Positions 1-15,061 of a DNA stretch of 64,000 bases are shown here, one piece after another. The first letter of the stretch is position 1. Each line of letters starts with the position of its first letter. A program made the position numbers and the translations under genes. The stretch spans positions 2,232,001 to 2,296,000 of the forward strand of contig NZ_CP032100.1 of NCBI RefSeq assembly GCF_003544815.1, read 5' to 3'. Below the pieces are notes generated by a model that saw nothing but the letters and a program-made list of their open reading frames with translations, ran no database searches and was not told the DNA's origin. This stretch comes from Arcobacter suis CECT 7833 (GTDB taxonomy: Bacteria; Campylobacterota; Campylobacteria; Campylobacterales; Arcobacteraceae).

Positions 1-7257
<7,257 letters not shown>

Positions 7258-7311
7258 TTAAGTTCTGCTTTTTATATTTTTATAAAGCACAAAAGCATCC
7301 ATAAAGGATAG

Positions 7312-7337
7312 GGTTAAAATTTCACAAAATTTTAACC
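7312..7337 (-). promoter_or_regulatory. rplL-rpoB intergenic hairpin (attenuator or processing stem)
   Basis: A perfect 11-bp inverted repeat (arms 7312-7322 and 7327-7337, 4-base loop CACA) sits between rplL and rpoB. A second hairpin follows on its rplL side (arms 7362-7371 and 7376-7385, one mismatch). In E. coli the same interval holds an attenuator and an RNase III site that set the ratio of ribosomal protein to polymerase. An equivalent role here is inferred from position. There is no long T tract on the minus strand after the stem, so it is not a clear intrinsic terminator. Confidence 0.55.
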
Positions 7338-7405
7338 TTAACCTTCAAAGATGCCAATCTTTATACAAGGCAGAAGCCCTGTATATCAATCATAATTACG
7401 AATAA

Positions 7406-7777
7406 TTATTTAATTTCTACTTTTGCACCAGCAGCTTCTAATGCAGCTTTTGCAGCTTCAGCATCTTCTTTAGAAACACCTTCTTTAATTGTTGAAGGAG
7501 TTTCTTCAGCAGCAGTTTTTGCTTCTTTTAATCCTAAACCAGTTAATGCTCTAATTTCTTTAATAACATTAATTTTTTTGTCACCAGCATCTAAGATAAC
7601 AACATCAAATTCAGTTTTTTCTTCAACTGCTTCAACAGCAGCAACAGCACCACCAGCAACCGCAACAGGTTGAGCAGATACTCCAAATTTTTCTTCGAAT
7701 TGTTTTACTAATTCAGATAACTCTAATACTGATAAACCAGAGATGTATTCTAATACGTCTTCTTTAGAAATTGCCAT
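7406..7777 (-). CDS. rplL: 50S ribosomal protein L7/L12
   Basis: Acidic stalk protein of the large ribosomal subunit that recruits translation GTPases; dimers bind L10. It is 123 residues, the normal length. It has the N-terminal dimerisation domain, an Ala/Glu-rich hinge at about residues 36-52, and the C-terminal factor-binding domain with the conserved stretch GLGLKEAK. It lies 44 bases downstream of rplJ and is presumably co-transcribed with it. Confidence 0.97.
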   Translation of the reverse strand: MAISKEDVLEYISGLSVLELSELVKQFEEKFGVSAQPVAVAGGAVAAVEAVEEKTEFDVVILDAGDKKINVIKEIRALTGLGLKEAKTAAEETPSTIKEGVSKEDAEAAKAALEAAGAKVEIK

Positions 7778-7821
7778 TTCTTCTTCCTTATAATTTGTTT
7801 TTTTAATTTAATAGCTTAAAA

Positions 7822-8310
7822 TTAAGCTGCCTCTTCTTCTTTTTTCTTTCTAAGTGCATCAAGCCCAATAGTAAAGTTTGCAACAGGTGCCATCCAAGTA
7901 GCTGCAAGCATACCAAGAAGTTGTTCTCTTGATGGTAATTTAGCGAATGCATTAACTGTAGCAAAGTCTGCAATTTTACCTTCAATGATACCTGATTTAA
8001 TAGCAAATTTTTCTTTATTTGTTGTTGCAAATTTATCAGCAACTTTACAAGCTGAAATTTGATCTTCAGACCATAAGAAAATATTTGTACCATTTAATTC
8101 AATATCACCTAATTCTGCATTTTTAACAGCTACCGTAACTAAAGTATTTTTAGCAACTTGTACTTTTGTATTATTAGCTCTTGCATCTTTTCTTAAAGAT
8201 TCTAACTCTTTATGAGTAAGACCTTTATAATCACATACAACAACTGCTAATGAATTTTTAAATTCAACTGTTAAAGACTCAATAATCTCTGATTTTTGTT
8301 GTTTAGTCAT
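7822..8310 (-). CDS. rplJ: 50S ribosomal protein L10
   Basis: Base of the ribosomal stalk; binds 23S rRNA and L7/L12 dimers. It is 162 residues, the usual length. The N-terminal rRNA-binding domain contains DYKGLT and the C-terminal helix is rich in Lys/Glu for L12 binding. A strong Shine-Dalgarno (GGGAGGAG on the minus strand) precedes the ATG. The upstream leader resembles the L10 autoregulatory leader, so the L10-L12 complex probably represses its own translation. Confidence 0.97.
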   Translation of the reverse strand: MTKQQKSEIIESLTVEFKNSLAVVVCDYKGLTHKELESLRKDARANNTKVQVAKNTLVTVAVKNAELGDIELNGTNIFLWSEDQISACKVADKFATTNKEKFAIKSGIIEGKIADFATVNAFAKLPSREQLLGMLAATWMAPVANFTIGLDALRKKKEEEAA

Positions 8311-8328
8311 ATTTTTCTCCTCCCTTCA

Positions 8329-8402
8329 AAACATCGACTTAGGCGGGACTTACAAGAAACGGAGGTGTTTCTTACCAGCTGTCTTCAGTTTTATTTCAGT
8401 GC
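8329..8402 (-). promoter_or_regulatory. Ribosomal protein L10 leader (autoregulatory mRNA element)
   Basis: The minus-strand leader between the rplA terminator and rplJ carries blocks typical of L10 leaders: GAAGACAGCTGGTA, a short hairpin (AAGAAAC...GTTTCTT), then AAGTCCCGCCTAAGTC. In known L10 leaders these blocks form a kink-turn-containing structure that mimics the L10 site on 23S rRNA. The match is by eye from consensus blocks and position; a covariance-model search would settle it. Confidence 0.65.
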
Positions 8403-8415
8403 TTTGAATAACACT

Positions 8416-8446
8416 CAATAATAAAGAATCTAATTCTTTATTATTG
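8416..8446 (-). repeat. 14-bp perfect inverted repeat upstream of the L10 leader
   Basis: Arms 8416-8429 and 8433-8446 are perfectly complementary around a 3-base loop; the flanking T/A pair extends the stem to 15 bp. It lies between the rplA terminator hairpin and the L10 leader. It has no T tract on either side in the sense direction, so it may be an RNase III or processing stem, or part of a read-through control. Confidence 0.6.
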
Positions 8447-8451
8447 AATGC

Positions 8452-8488
8452 TAAAAAAAAATTAGATAAGGATAACCTTATCTAATTT
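8452..8488 (-). terminator. Rho-independent terminator/attenuator after rplA
   Basis: On the minus strand a perfect stem (arms 8476-8488 and 8459-8471, 4-base loop) is followed by an uninterrupted run of T. The upstream arm includes the rplA stop codon. It should terminate much of the rplKA transcript, leaving rplJL-rpoBC to read-through or to its own promoter. Confidence 0.8.
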
Positions 8489-9176
8489 CCATTAATTCCA
8501 TATTATCTAAAATAATTGATGGACTCATAGTTAATGATATAGCTGCATTAGCGATATATCTACCTTTTGCAGTTGAAGGTTTAGCTTTGTTAATTGCAGA
8601 AATAAATGCTGCTGCATTTTCTCTAATAGCTTCAGCAGAAAATGAAACTTTTCCAATTCCAGCTTGCATATTACCTTTTTTATCAACTCTATATGTAACT
8701 TGACCACCTTTAGCATCATTAACTGCCTTAGTTACGTCCATTGTTACTGTTCCAGTTTTAGGATTTGGCATTAAACCTTTTGGCCCTAAAATTCTTCCAA
8801 CTTTCCCTACAATTCCCATACAATCAGGAGTTGCAATTAAAACATCAAAGTTGATGTTTCCAGCTTGGATTTGTTCTGCTAAATCATCATTACCAACAAC
8901 ATCAGCACCTGCAGCTTTTGCTTCATCCATTTTTAAACCTTTAGCAAATACTGCAACTCTTACAGTTTTACCAGTTCCATTTGGAAGTACAACAGCACCT
9001 CTAATCATTTGGTCTGCATGTCTTGGATCAACATTTAAATTAAGTGCAATTTCAACACTTTCATCAAATTTAGCCGATTTTAACTCTCTTACACTTGTAC
9101 AAGCATCAGTTAAAGAATATTTTTTATCTTCAATTTTTTCTGTTAATGCTTTATATCTTTTTGAAATTTTTGCCAT
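8478..9176 (-). CDS. rplA: 50S ribosomal protein L1
   Basis: Binds 23S rRNA at the L1 stalk beside the E site; in many bacteria it also represses its own operon. It is 232 residues, full length. Conserved features include the segment [18 protein letters not shown] and the C-terminal SPSI. It lies 76 bases downstream of rplK, the standard rplK-rplA pair. Its stop codon is inside the terminator stem. Confidence 0.97.
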   Translation of the reverse strand: MAKISKRYKALTEKIEDKKYSLTDACTSVRELKSAKFDESVEIALNLNVDPRHADQMIRGAVVLPNGTGKTVRVAVFAKGLKMDEAKAAGADVVGNDDLAEQIQAGNINFDVLIATPDCMGIVGKVGRILGPKGLMPNPKTGTVTMDVTKAVNDAKGGQVTYRVDKKGNMQAGIGKVSFSAEAIRENAAAFISAINKAKPSTAKGRYIANAAISLTMSPSIILDNMELMEIR

Positions 9177-9252
9177 TGTTATCTCCGCAATTATATTATT
9201 TTGCTACCGCCATTATTGAGTCTGGTGGTAAGACTTTAATTAAAACAGAATA

Positions 9253-9678
9253 TTATAATTCTATTTCAATACCAATTGATCTAGCTGAACCTGCAACAAT
9301 TTTCGCAGCAACTTCTTTATCATCTGTATTTAAATCAGCAATTTTCATATTAACAATTTCCATTACTTGATCTTTAGTTAATTTTCCAATTTTTTGTTTT
9401 AATGGATTACTTGAACCAGATTTGATTCCAGCAACTTTTTTAATTAAATCAGTCATTGGTGGTTGTTTTAACTCAAATGTAAAACTTTTATCAGTATAAA
9501 CAGTAATAACTACTGGAATTCTAAATCCAGCTTTATCTTTTGTTTTTTCGTTGAAAGCCTTACAAAATTCCATTATGTTAACACCTCTTTGACCTAATGC
9601 AGGTCCTACTGGTGGTGATGGATTAGCAGCACCCGCAGGTATCTGTAATTTAATTAGACCTTGAATTTTCTTAGCCAT
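9253..9678 (-). CDS. rplK: 50S ribosomal protein L11
   Basis: Binds the GTPase-associated region of 23S rRNA and is needed for RelA activation in organisms that have it. It is 141 residues, the typical length. The conserved proline-rich N-terminal segment ([19 protein letters not shown]) and the C-terminal [10 protein letters not shown] are present. It follows nusG, separated by a strong hairpin. Confidence 0.97.
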   Translation of the reverse strand: MAKKIQGLIKLQIPAGAANPSPPVGPALGQRGVNIMEFCKAFNEKTKDKAGFRIPVVITVYTDKSFTFELKQPPMTDLIKKVAGIKSGSSNPLKQKIGKLTKDQVMEIVNMKIADLNTDDKEVAAKIVAGSARSIGIEIEL

Positions 9679-9710
9679 GTTATTCCTTTATCAATTTTTT
9701 AATGATTAGA

Positions 9711-9757
9711 CATTAGGCAAGAAAACTATTCAAAGAAGCTAGTTTTATTGCCTAATG
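9711..9757 (-). promoter_or_regulatory. nusG-rplK intergenic long hairpin
   Basis: Arms 9711-9728 and 9740-9757 pair over 18 positions with a single mismatch (9721 against 9747) around an 11-base loop. There is no T tract directly after it on the minus strand, so it is unlikely to be a standard terminator. Candidate roles are an RNase III processing site or an L1/L11-operon leader element; this is inference from position. Confidence 0.6.
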
Positions 9758-9777
9758 CCTATAATTTTAATTAAAAA

Positions 9778-10305
9778 TCAAACTACTCTTTCAACTTGAG
9801 TATATGAGATTTCAACAGGTGTATTTCTACCAAATATAGAAACATTCAACTTTAATAATCCTGAAACCATATCAAAGTCTTCAACTAAACCATTAAAATT
9901 TGAAAATGGTCCTTCATTAATTCTAACCATTTCACCTTCATCAAATGAAACTTTTGGTTTTGCCGCTGCTCTATTTTTAACTTTTTCTAAAATTAAATTA
10001 ATATCTTTTTCTGATAAAGCTGTAGGTTTTTTAGATTCACCAATAAATCTTCCAACTTTTGGCATAGATTGAATTCTATGCCATAAACCAGTATCTAAAT
10101 CTATTCTAGCAAAAGCATATGCAGGATATAGTGGTCTTTCAACTATAGACTTTTTACCTTTTTTTATTTCAATTAAATCTTCAGTTGGTACTAAAACATC
10201 TGATATTCTATCATCTGCCATTTCTTCAGATAATTGTAATAAAGCTTTTTTAACAGATAATTCACTACCTGAATAAGTTTGAATTGCGTACCATTTATGT
10301 GCCAT
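9778..10305 (-). CDS. nusG: Transcription termination/antitermination factor NusG
   Basis: RNA polymerase-associated elongation factor that couples to Rho and to the ribosome. It is 175 residues. The NGN domain starts with KWYAIQTYSGSE and contains the PLYPAYAFARID polymerase-contact region. A C-terminal KOW domain is at about residues 122-170 (GEMVRINEGPFSNFNGLVED). It is 9 bases downstream of secE, the standard pairing. Confidence 0.97.
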   Translation of the reverse strand: MAHKWYAIQTYSGSELSVKKALLQLSEEMADDRISDVLVPTEDLIEIKKGKKSIVERPLYPAYAFARIDLDTGLWHRIQSMPKVGRFIGESKKPTALSEKDINLILEKVKNRAAAKPKVSFDEGEMVRINEGPFSNFNGLVEDFDMVSGLLKLNVSIFGRNTPVEISYTQVERVV

Positions 10306-10314
10306 AATTACTTC

Positions 10315-10497
10315 CTAATTAATAATTGAAGATAAGCTTAATGACATAATTCCATCAATTAAAGCTAAAAATAAAGTTATAACTGTTACAACAATAAAAA
10401 CTGATAAATAAGCAGATCTAATTTGCTCTTTTATAGGAAAAATAACTTTCGATAATTCTGCTTTTGCATTTTGATAGTAGTTTTTAACTTTATTCAC
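10315..10497 (-). CDS. secE: Preprotein translocase subunit SecE
   Basis: Small essential subunit of the SecYEG channel in the inner membrane. It is 60 residues, the short single-span form. The amphipathic N-terminal part (AELSKVIFP) is the conserved SecE motif and is followed by one transmembrane helix at about residues 28-52. Its position directly before nusG supports the call. Confidence 0.95.
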   Translation of the reverse strand: MNKVKNYYQNAKAELSKVIFPIKEQIRSAYLSVFIVVTVITLFLALIDGIMSLSLSSIIN

Positions 10498-10579
10498 TAT
10501 TTACTCCATTTTGATTGCTATTGTTTGTCAATAAATTCTTTCAAAAAAAGAGTTCTTACTTCTTTTAAAAAAACTTAAG

Positions 10580-10655
10580 TGGCAGGCCAGGGGGGATTCG
10601 AACCCACAACCATCGGATTTGGAATCCGGCGCTCTACCATTGGAGCTACTGACCT
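10580..10655 (-). tRNA. trnW: tRNA-Trp (CCA anticodon)
   Basis: Cloverleaf reads on the minus strand from 10655, with a 7-bp acceptor stem (one G-U), anticodon loop with CCA, a GGTTCGAATCC T-arm and an encoded 3' CCA. It lies between rpmG and secE, the usual place for trpT. Confidence 0.96.
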
Positions 10656-10699
10656 ATATGTTAAAATGAGCTTACAGATAAAACTGTAAACTCATAAAA

Positions 10700-10867
10700 T
10701 TACGATTTTAATTTCACTTCTTTGTGTAAAGTGTGTTTTTTCAATCTTGGACTATATTTTTTAACTTCAAACTTTTCAGTATGAGTTTTTGGATTTTTCC
10801 AAGTAGTATAGTTAATATCACCATTCTCTTGACATTTTAATCCAATTTTAATTCTAATGTTTGCCAT
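10700..10867 (-). CDS. rpmG: 50S ribosomal protein L33
   Basis: Small large-subunit protein of 55 residues, starting [16 protein letters not shown] and ending KEVKLKS. Only one cysteine (C12) is present, so this is the form without the paired CxxC zinc ligands. It starts 9 bases after the tuf stop, followed by tRNA-Trp and secE, a gene order common in this phylum. Confidence 0.93.
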   Translation of the reverse strand: MANIRIKIGLKCQENGDINYTTWKNPKTHTEKFEVKKYSPRLKKHTLHKEVKLKS

Positions 10868-10876
10868 TACGAATCC

Positions 10877-12085
10877 TTATTCAATGATTTCAGCAACAAC
10901 TCCAGCACCTACAGTTCTACCACCTTCTCTAATAGCAAACTTTGTACCTTTGTCTAGAGCGATTGGAGCAACTAATTCAACTGTCATTTCTACGTTATCA
11001 CCTGGCATAACCATTTCAGTACCTTCTGGTAAAGTACAAGAACCTGTTACGTCAGTAGTTCTTACGTAAAATTGTGGTCTATATCCTGAGAAGAATGGAG
11101 TATGTCTACCACCCTCATCTTTAGAAAGGATATACACTTCGCATCTGAATTTAGTATGTGGAGTAATTGTTTTAGGTTTACATAAAACTTGTCCTCTTTC
11201 TACGTCTTCTTTTTTAATACCTCTTAAAAGAATCCCGCAGTTATCACCAGCTTGACCTTGTTCCATTTCTTTTCTGAACATTTCAACACCAGTTACAGTA
11301 GTTGTTTTAGTATCAGAGAATCCAACGATTTCAATAGTTTCACCAATTTTAATTGTACCTTTTTCAATTCTTCCAGTAACAACAGTACCTCTTCCTGAGA
11401 TAGAGAATACATCTTCAACTGGCATTAAGAAATCTTGGTCTACGTCTCTTTCAGGAGTTGGAATATAAGAATCAACTGCATCCATTAATGCAATAATTTT
11501 TTCTCCCCAAACACCAATAGAACCAGCTTTAGCTTCTTCTAATGCTTGAAATGCTGAACCTGCAACGATTGGAGTATCATCACCTGGGAAATCATAAGTA
11601 GATAATAATTCTCTAACTTCCATTTCAACAAGCTCTAACATCTCTTCTCTATCTTCTTCATCTAATTGATCTTCTTTATTTAAGAAAACAACGATGTATG
11701 GAACACCAACTTGTTTAGATAATAAGATATGCTCTCTTGTTTGAGCCATAGGACCATCAGTTGCAGCAATAACAATAATAGCTCCATCCATTTGTGCAGC
11801 ACCAGTAATCATGTTTTTAACATAATCGGCGTGTCCTGGACAATCTACGTGTGCATAGTGTCTAGCTTTTGTTTCATACTCAATATGAGAAGTAGCAATA
11901 GTAATTCCTCTTTCTCTTTCTTCTGGTGCATTATCGATTTGATCGTAATCCATCATAGTTCCACCATCTCTTACAGATAGTACAGCAGAAATAGCAGCCG
12001 TTAGTGTAGTTTTACCGTGGTCAACATGTCCAATAGTACCGATGTTAACGTGTGGCTTGTTTCTTGAAAATTTTTCTTTTGCCAT
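10877..12085 (-). CDS. tuf: Translation elongation factor Tu
   Basis: GTPase that delivers aminoacyl-tRNA to the ribosome; 402 residues. G1 motif GHVDHGKT, G3 [12 protein letters not shown] and G4 NKED are visible, followed by the two beta-barrel domains. The C-terminus ([14 protein letters not shown]) is the conserved EF-Tu end. It sits in the tRNA-tuf-secE-nusG arrangement and is preceded by a long 5' untranslated region with a strong hairpin. Confidence 0.98.
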   Translation of the reverse strand: MAKEKFSRNKPHVNIGTIGHVDHGKTTLTAAISAVLSVRDGGTMMDYDQIDNAPEERERGITIATSHIEYETKARHYAHVDCPGHADYVKNMITGAAQMDGAIIVIAATDGPMAQTREHILLSKQVGVPYIVVFLNKEDQLDEEDREEMLELVEMEVRELLSTYDFPGDDTPIVAGSAFQALEEAKAGSIGVWGEKIIALMDAVDSYIPTPERDVDQDFLMPVEDVFSISGRGTVVTGRIEKGTIKIGETIEIVGFSDTKTTTVTGVEMFRKEMEQGQAGDNCGILLRGIKKEDVERGQVLCKPKTITPHTKFRCEVYILSKDEGGRHTPFFSGYRPQFYVRTTDVTGSCTLPEGTEMVMPGDNVEMTVELVAPIALDKGTKFAIREGGRTVGAGVVAEIIE

Positions 12086-12114
12086 AGAATTCCCCTTCTA
12101 AATTTTGGTTATTG

Positions 12115-12157
12115 CCCTCTGAGTAGATAAGCCCATTTGGCTTCTCTATTCAGAGGG
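12115..12157 (-). promoter_or_regulatory. Long hairpin in the tuf 5' leader
   Basis: Arms 12115-12133 and 12139-12157 pair over 19 positions with one mismatch and one G-U. On the minus strand this stem ends about 30 bases before the tuf start, and no T tract follows, so it is not an obvious terminator. It could separate tRNA processing from the tuf message or control tuf translation. Confidence 0.6.
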
Positions 12158-12199
12158 GATTTTGTTTATTTAATTTTACACAATTAAATTGTGTTGCGC

Positions 12200-12205
12200 A
12201 TTGTA
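12200..12205 (-). promoter_or_regulatory. Possible tuf promoter -10 element
   Basis: TACAAT on the minus strand, preceded by spaced T-rich tracts, the style of sigma70 promoters in Campylobacterota, where a clear -35 is often lacking. It would give a leader of just over 100 bases before tuf. Read-through from the tRNA promoter is an alternative. Confidence 0.35.
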
Positions 12206-12311
12206 CTAAAAAAATACTGAAAAAAACTTTAATGGAAGTTACAATAATGTATAAAAGAGTTATAAAAAAATATTAGTGCTTATAACTCAGCTCCCAGTAA
12301 TCAATAAATAA

Positions 12312-12388
12312 TGGAGCGGGAGACGAGACTCGAACTCGCGACAGTCTGCTTGGAAGGCAGAAGCTCTAGCCAACTGAGCTACTCCCGC
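12312..12388 (-). tRNA. trnG: tRNA-Gly (TCC anticodon)
   Basis: Minus-strand cloverleaf of 77 bases with paired GCGGGAG/CTCCCGC acceptor ends, anticodon TCC in the CTTCCAA loop, and an encoded CCA. Last tRNA before tuf. Confidence 0.96.
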
Positions 12389-12398
12389 AACATTTGCG

Positions 12399-12483
12399 TG
12401 GTGGTGAGAGAAGGATTTGAACCTTCGAAGCCGTAGGCGGCGGATTTACAGTCCGCAGGATTTGACCACTCTCCAACCTCACC
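12399..12483 (-). tRNA. trnY: tRNA-Tyr (GTA anticodon)
   Basis: Minus-strand class II tRNA of 85 bases with a long variable arm, anticodon GTA in the CTGTAAA loop, and an encoded CCA. Confidence 0.96.
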
Positions 12484-12545
12484 GTTGAAAAATATTATTG
12501 TTCTGGTCAAGCGCTGTTCTTTAAAAGAAGACGCACGACGAAAAA

Positions 12546-12622
12546 TGGAGCTGGTGAAGGGAGTCGAACCCCCGACCTGCTGATTACAAATCAGCTGCTC
12601 TAGCCAACTGAGCTACACCAGC
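12546..12622 (-). tRNA. trnT: tRNA-Thr (TGT anticodon)
   Basis: Minus-strand cloverleaf of 77 bases with GCTGGTG/CACCAGC acceptor ends, anticodon TGT in the TTTGTAA loop, and an encoded CCA. Confidence 0.96.
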
Positions 12623-12632
12623 ACCTACAAAA

Positions 12633-12708
12633 TGGTGGTTCGAGACAGAATCGAACTGTCGACACAAGGATTTTCAATCCTTTGCTCTACCGACTGAGCT
12701 ATCGAACC
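12633..12708 (-). tRNA. trnF: tRNA-Phe (GAA anticodon)
   Basis: Minus-strand cloverleaf of 76 bases with GGTTCGA/TCGAACC acceptor ends, anticodon GAA in the TTGAAAA loop, and an encoded CCA. First gene of the tRNA-tuf transcript. Confidence 0.96.
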
Positions 12709-12726
12709 TACGCAAATTGGAGTGAG

Positions 12727-12754
12727 ATTATACAAGTTAAATTATTAATTTCAA
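12727..12754 (-). promoter_or_regulatory. Sigma70 promoter of the tRNA(-tuf) operon
   Basis: On the minus strand TTGAAA (12749-12754) and TATAAT (12727-12732) are separated by 16 bases. The -10 lies about 18 bases from the 5' end of tRNA-Phe. The -35 overlaps the murD stop codon. Confidence 0.7.
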
Positions 12755-13923
12755 CTTAAAGAATGTACCAATTTTTTAAATTCATCCCCTCGATGGGCGT
12801 ATGATTTGAATTGATCTAAAGAAGCTGCCGCTGGGGATAATATTCCAATTGAATTTTCTTTTAAAGCTGAATCAATTTTTGCTACTGCAACATTAAGATA
12901 CGTACAACCTTCAACTTTTATATTATATTCGAAACAATATTTAACAATCTTTTCTGTATTACTTCCAATAGCATAAACATGAATATCTAAATTTTTTATA
13001 TTTTCAAAAAGTGGAACTAAGTTTGCACCTTTATCATCTCCACCTAATATTATATGTATATTTTTATCATTATATGGAACTATTGCATTTATTGTAGCAT
13101 CTACATTTGTAGCTTTACTATCATCTATCCATAATCTATTTTTATTATCTCTAAACTCTTCAACTTTATGTTTATCTATAATAAATTCATTTATTAGTTT
13201 ATTATCAATTTCATCAAAAATGATTTTTTTTGTTGCCATTGCTAATATTGCATCTAATAAAAATGGTTCTTTAAATTTTATTTCACTTTTATCAATTTTA
13301 AAATGTTCACATAAATCATCACTATTTTTATATGTAATTGCATGGGCATTAGTTTTAAAATTTTTAAATTCTTCTGGAATTATTGCAATATCATTTTCAT
13401 TCATTAATGATAGTGGTTTTAATTTTGCATTTTTGTACTCTTCAAAAGAACCATGCCAAGTTATATGATCTTCTGAAATAGGAAGTAAAATGTAAATATT
13501 TGGTTTTGTTTTATTTGTATAATGCAAAGTAAAAGAAGATGTTTCTAAAATCCATATTGGTGCTTTTTCATCTAAATGACTAAGAGGAACACCAATATTT
13601 CCACCATAAATTGAGCCATATTCTTTTAATAAATGTTGACACATTTGTGTTGTTGTTGTTTTCCCATTTGTTCCTGAAATCCAAATTGAAAATGGCATAA
13701 CTGAAGCAAATAAATCATAATCACTAATCAAATTCTTAGAATTTAAAACCATATTATTGTATGGTGGAATTCCTGGGCTAACAACTGTAAATTCATTTGA
13801 GTTTAAATCATATTGATTAAAATCATTATCATCATATAATGTTGCATTAGGAAATTTATCTTTTAATGCAAGAGCCGTAATTCCTTTTCCTAATATTCTT
13901 ATTTTTTCATTATTTGTAGTCAT
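12751..13923 (-). CDS. murD: UDP-N-acetylmuramoylalanine--D-glutamate ligase
   Basis: Cytoplasmic Mur ligase that adds D-Glu to UDP-MurNAc-L-Ala in peptidoglycan precursor synthesis. It is 390 residues, slightly shorter than E. coli MurD. The ATP-binding motif SGTNGKTTTT is at residues 83-92, and the C-terminal Mur-ligase segments LSPAAASLDQFKSYAHRGDEF are diagnostic of MurD. It lies 9 bases after mraY; mraY-murD divergent from gpmI is a known Campylobacterota arrangement. Confidence 0.96.
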   Translation of the reverse strand: MTTNNEKIRILGKGITALALKDKFPNATLYDDNDFNQYDLNSNEFTVVSPGIPPYNNMVLNSKNLISDYDLFASVMPFSIWISGTNGKTTTTQMCQHLLKEYGSIYGGNIGVPLSHLDEKAPIWILETSSFTLHYTNKTKPNIYILLPISEDHITWHGSFEEYKNAKLKPLSLMNENDIAIIPEEFKNFKTNAHAITYKNSDDLCEHFKIDKSEIKFKEPFLLDAILAMATKKIIFDEIDNKLINEFIIDKHKVEEFRDNKNRLWIDDSKATNVDATINAIVPYNDKNIHIILGGDDKGANLVPLFENIKNLDIHVYAIGSNTEKIVKYCFEYNIKVEGCTYLNVAVAKIDSALKENSIGILSPAAASLDQFKSYAHRGDEFKKLVHSLS

Positions 13924-13932
13924 TGTTTTTCT

Positions 13933-14994
13933 TTATCTGATTTTTAAGCTTAATAATGCAATTAGATTTGTCATAAATGAAATTATCCAAAATCTAACAA
14001 TTATTTTATTTTCTTTCCAGCCCTTTTGTTCAAAGTGATGATGAATTGGTGCCATTAAAAAAACTCTTTTCTGTCTTAATTTATAAGAACCAACTTGTAA
14101 AATCACAGATACTGTTTCTAAAACAAAAATAAATCCTATTGCTAACAATAATAATTCAGATTTAGCAACTATTGCCATATATCCCATAAATGCTCCCAAA
14201 GGAAGAGAACCTGAATCTCCCATAAATATTTCAGCAGGATGAGAATTAAACCATAAAAATGCAATTAAAGCTCCACAAATTGCACTTCCCATAACTGCTA
14301 ATTCTCCTACTATTTGAATATTAGGTAATAATAAATATGAAGAAAAAATTGCATGCCCAGTAATATATACTAAAACTGAAAGACTAACAAAAGCCATTAT
14401 AGAAGGAACTGTAGCTAAGCCATCTAATCCATCTGTTAAATTAACAGCATTAGATGAAGCAACCATAACTAACATCCATAAAGCAATAGAAAATATTCCC
14501 ATATCAAATAAAGGAAGTTTGTAAAAAGGTGTATATAATTCTGTTGTATGTGCAAAATGATATAAAATAAAACCAATTATAAAAGCTGAAATAAATTGTA
14601 ATAATAGTTTTGCTCTTGCACTTAATCCTGCTGAATTTTTCTCTTTTGAAATTTTTGAATAATCATCTTGCATCCCAATAAAAGAAAAAAGTGCTAAAGT
14701 AAGTAATCCTCCAACAACATAAAAATTACTTAATTTTGCAGTTAATAGCGTTGCTAGAATAGTAGAAAAAATAAAAACTACTCCACCCATTGTTGGAGTT
14801 CCTACTTTTGCCTGATGTGCTTGAGGTGCATGTTCATAAATTGGCTGAGAAGCTTTTTTAGATTTTGCCCATTTTATAAATTTTGGCATTAAATACATTG
14901 TTAAAACAAAAGCAATAAAAAAACTAATTCCCGCACGAACAGAAATATATTGAAAGATATTAATCTCTAGATGTCTATATAACCAATAAAACAA
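13933..14994 (-). CDS. mraY: Phospho-N-acetylmuramoyl-pentapeptide-transferase
   Basis: Inner-membrane enzyme that transfers phospho-MurNAc-pentapeptide to undecaprenyl phosphate, making lipid I. It is 353 residues with about ten membrane spans. The catalytic Asp pair is at D110-D111 (MQDDYSK), [11 protein letters not shown] is at 182-192, and the PIHHHFE loop lies near the C-terminus. It is probably co-transcribed with murD. Confidence 0.97.
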   Translation of the reverse strand: MFYWLYRHLEINIFQYISVRAGISFFIAFVLTMYLMPKFIKWAKSKKASQPIYEHAPQAHQAKVGTPTMGGVVFIFSTILATLLTAKLSNFYVVGGLLTLALFSFIGMQDDYSKISKEKNSAGLSARAKLLLQFISAFIIGFILYHFAHTTELYTPFYKLPLFDMGIFSIALWMLVMVASSNAVNLTDGLDGLATVPSIMAFVSLSVLVYITGHAIFSSYLLLPNIQIVGELAVMGSAICGALIAFLWFNSHPAEIFMGDSGSLPLGAFMGYMAIVAKSELLLLAIGFIFVLETVSVILQVGSYKLRQKRVFLMAPIHHHFEQKGWKENKIIVRFWIISFMTNLIALLSLKIR

Positions 14995-15002
14995 ACTTAA
15001 AC

Positions 15003-15045
15003 CTTGATTTTGATATAATTGCGCGATTATAATATATTATACTTT
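15003..15045. promoter_or_regulatory. Divergent promoter region between mraY and gpmI
   Basis: The 67-base gap holds overlapping TATAAT boxes on both strands: plus at 15014-15019 and 15028-15033, minus at 15026-15031 and 15036-15041. Which are used cannot be told by eye. A good AAAGG Shine-Dalgarno precedes gpmI. Confidence 0.5.
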
Positions 15046-15061
15046 TTAAAAGGTTTAAACC

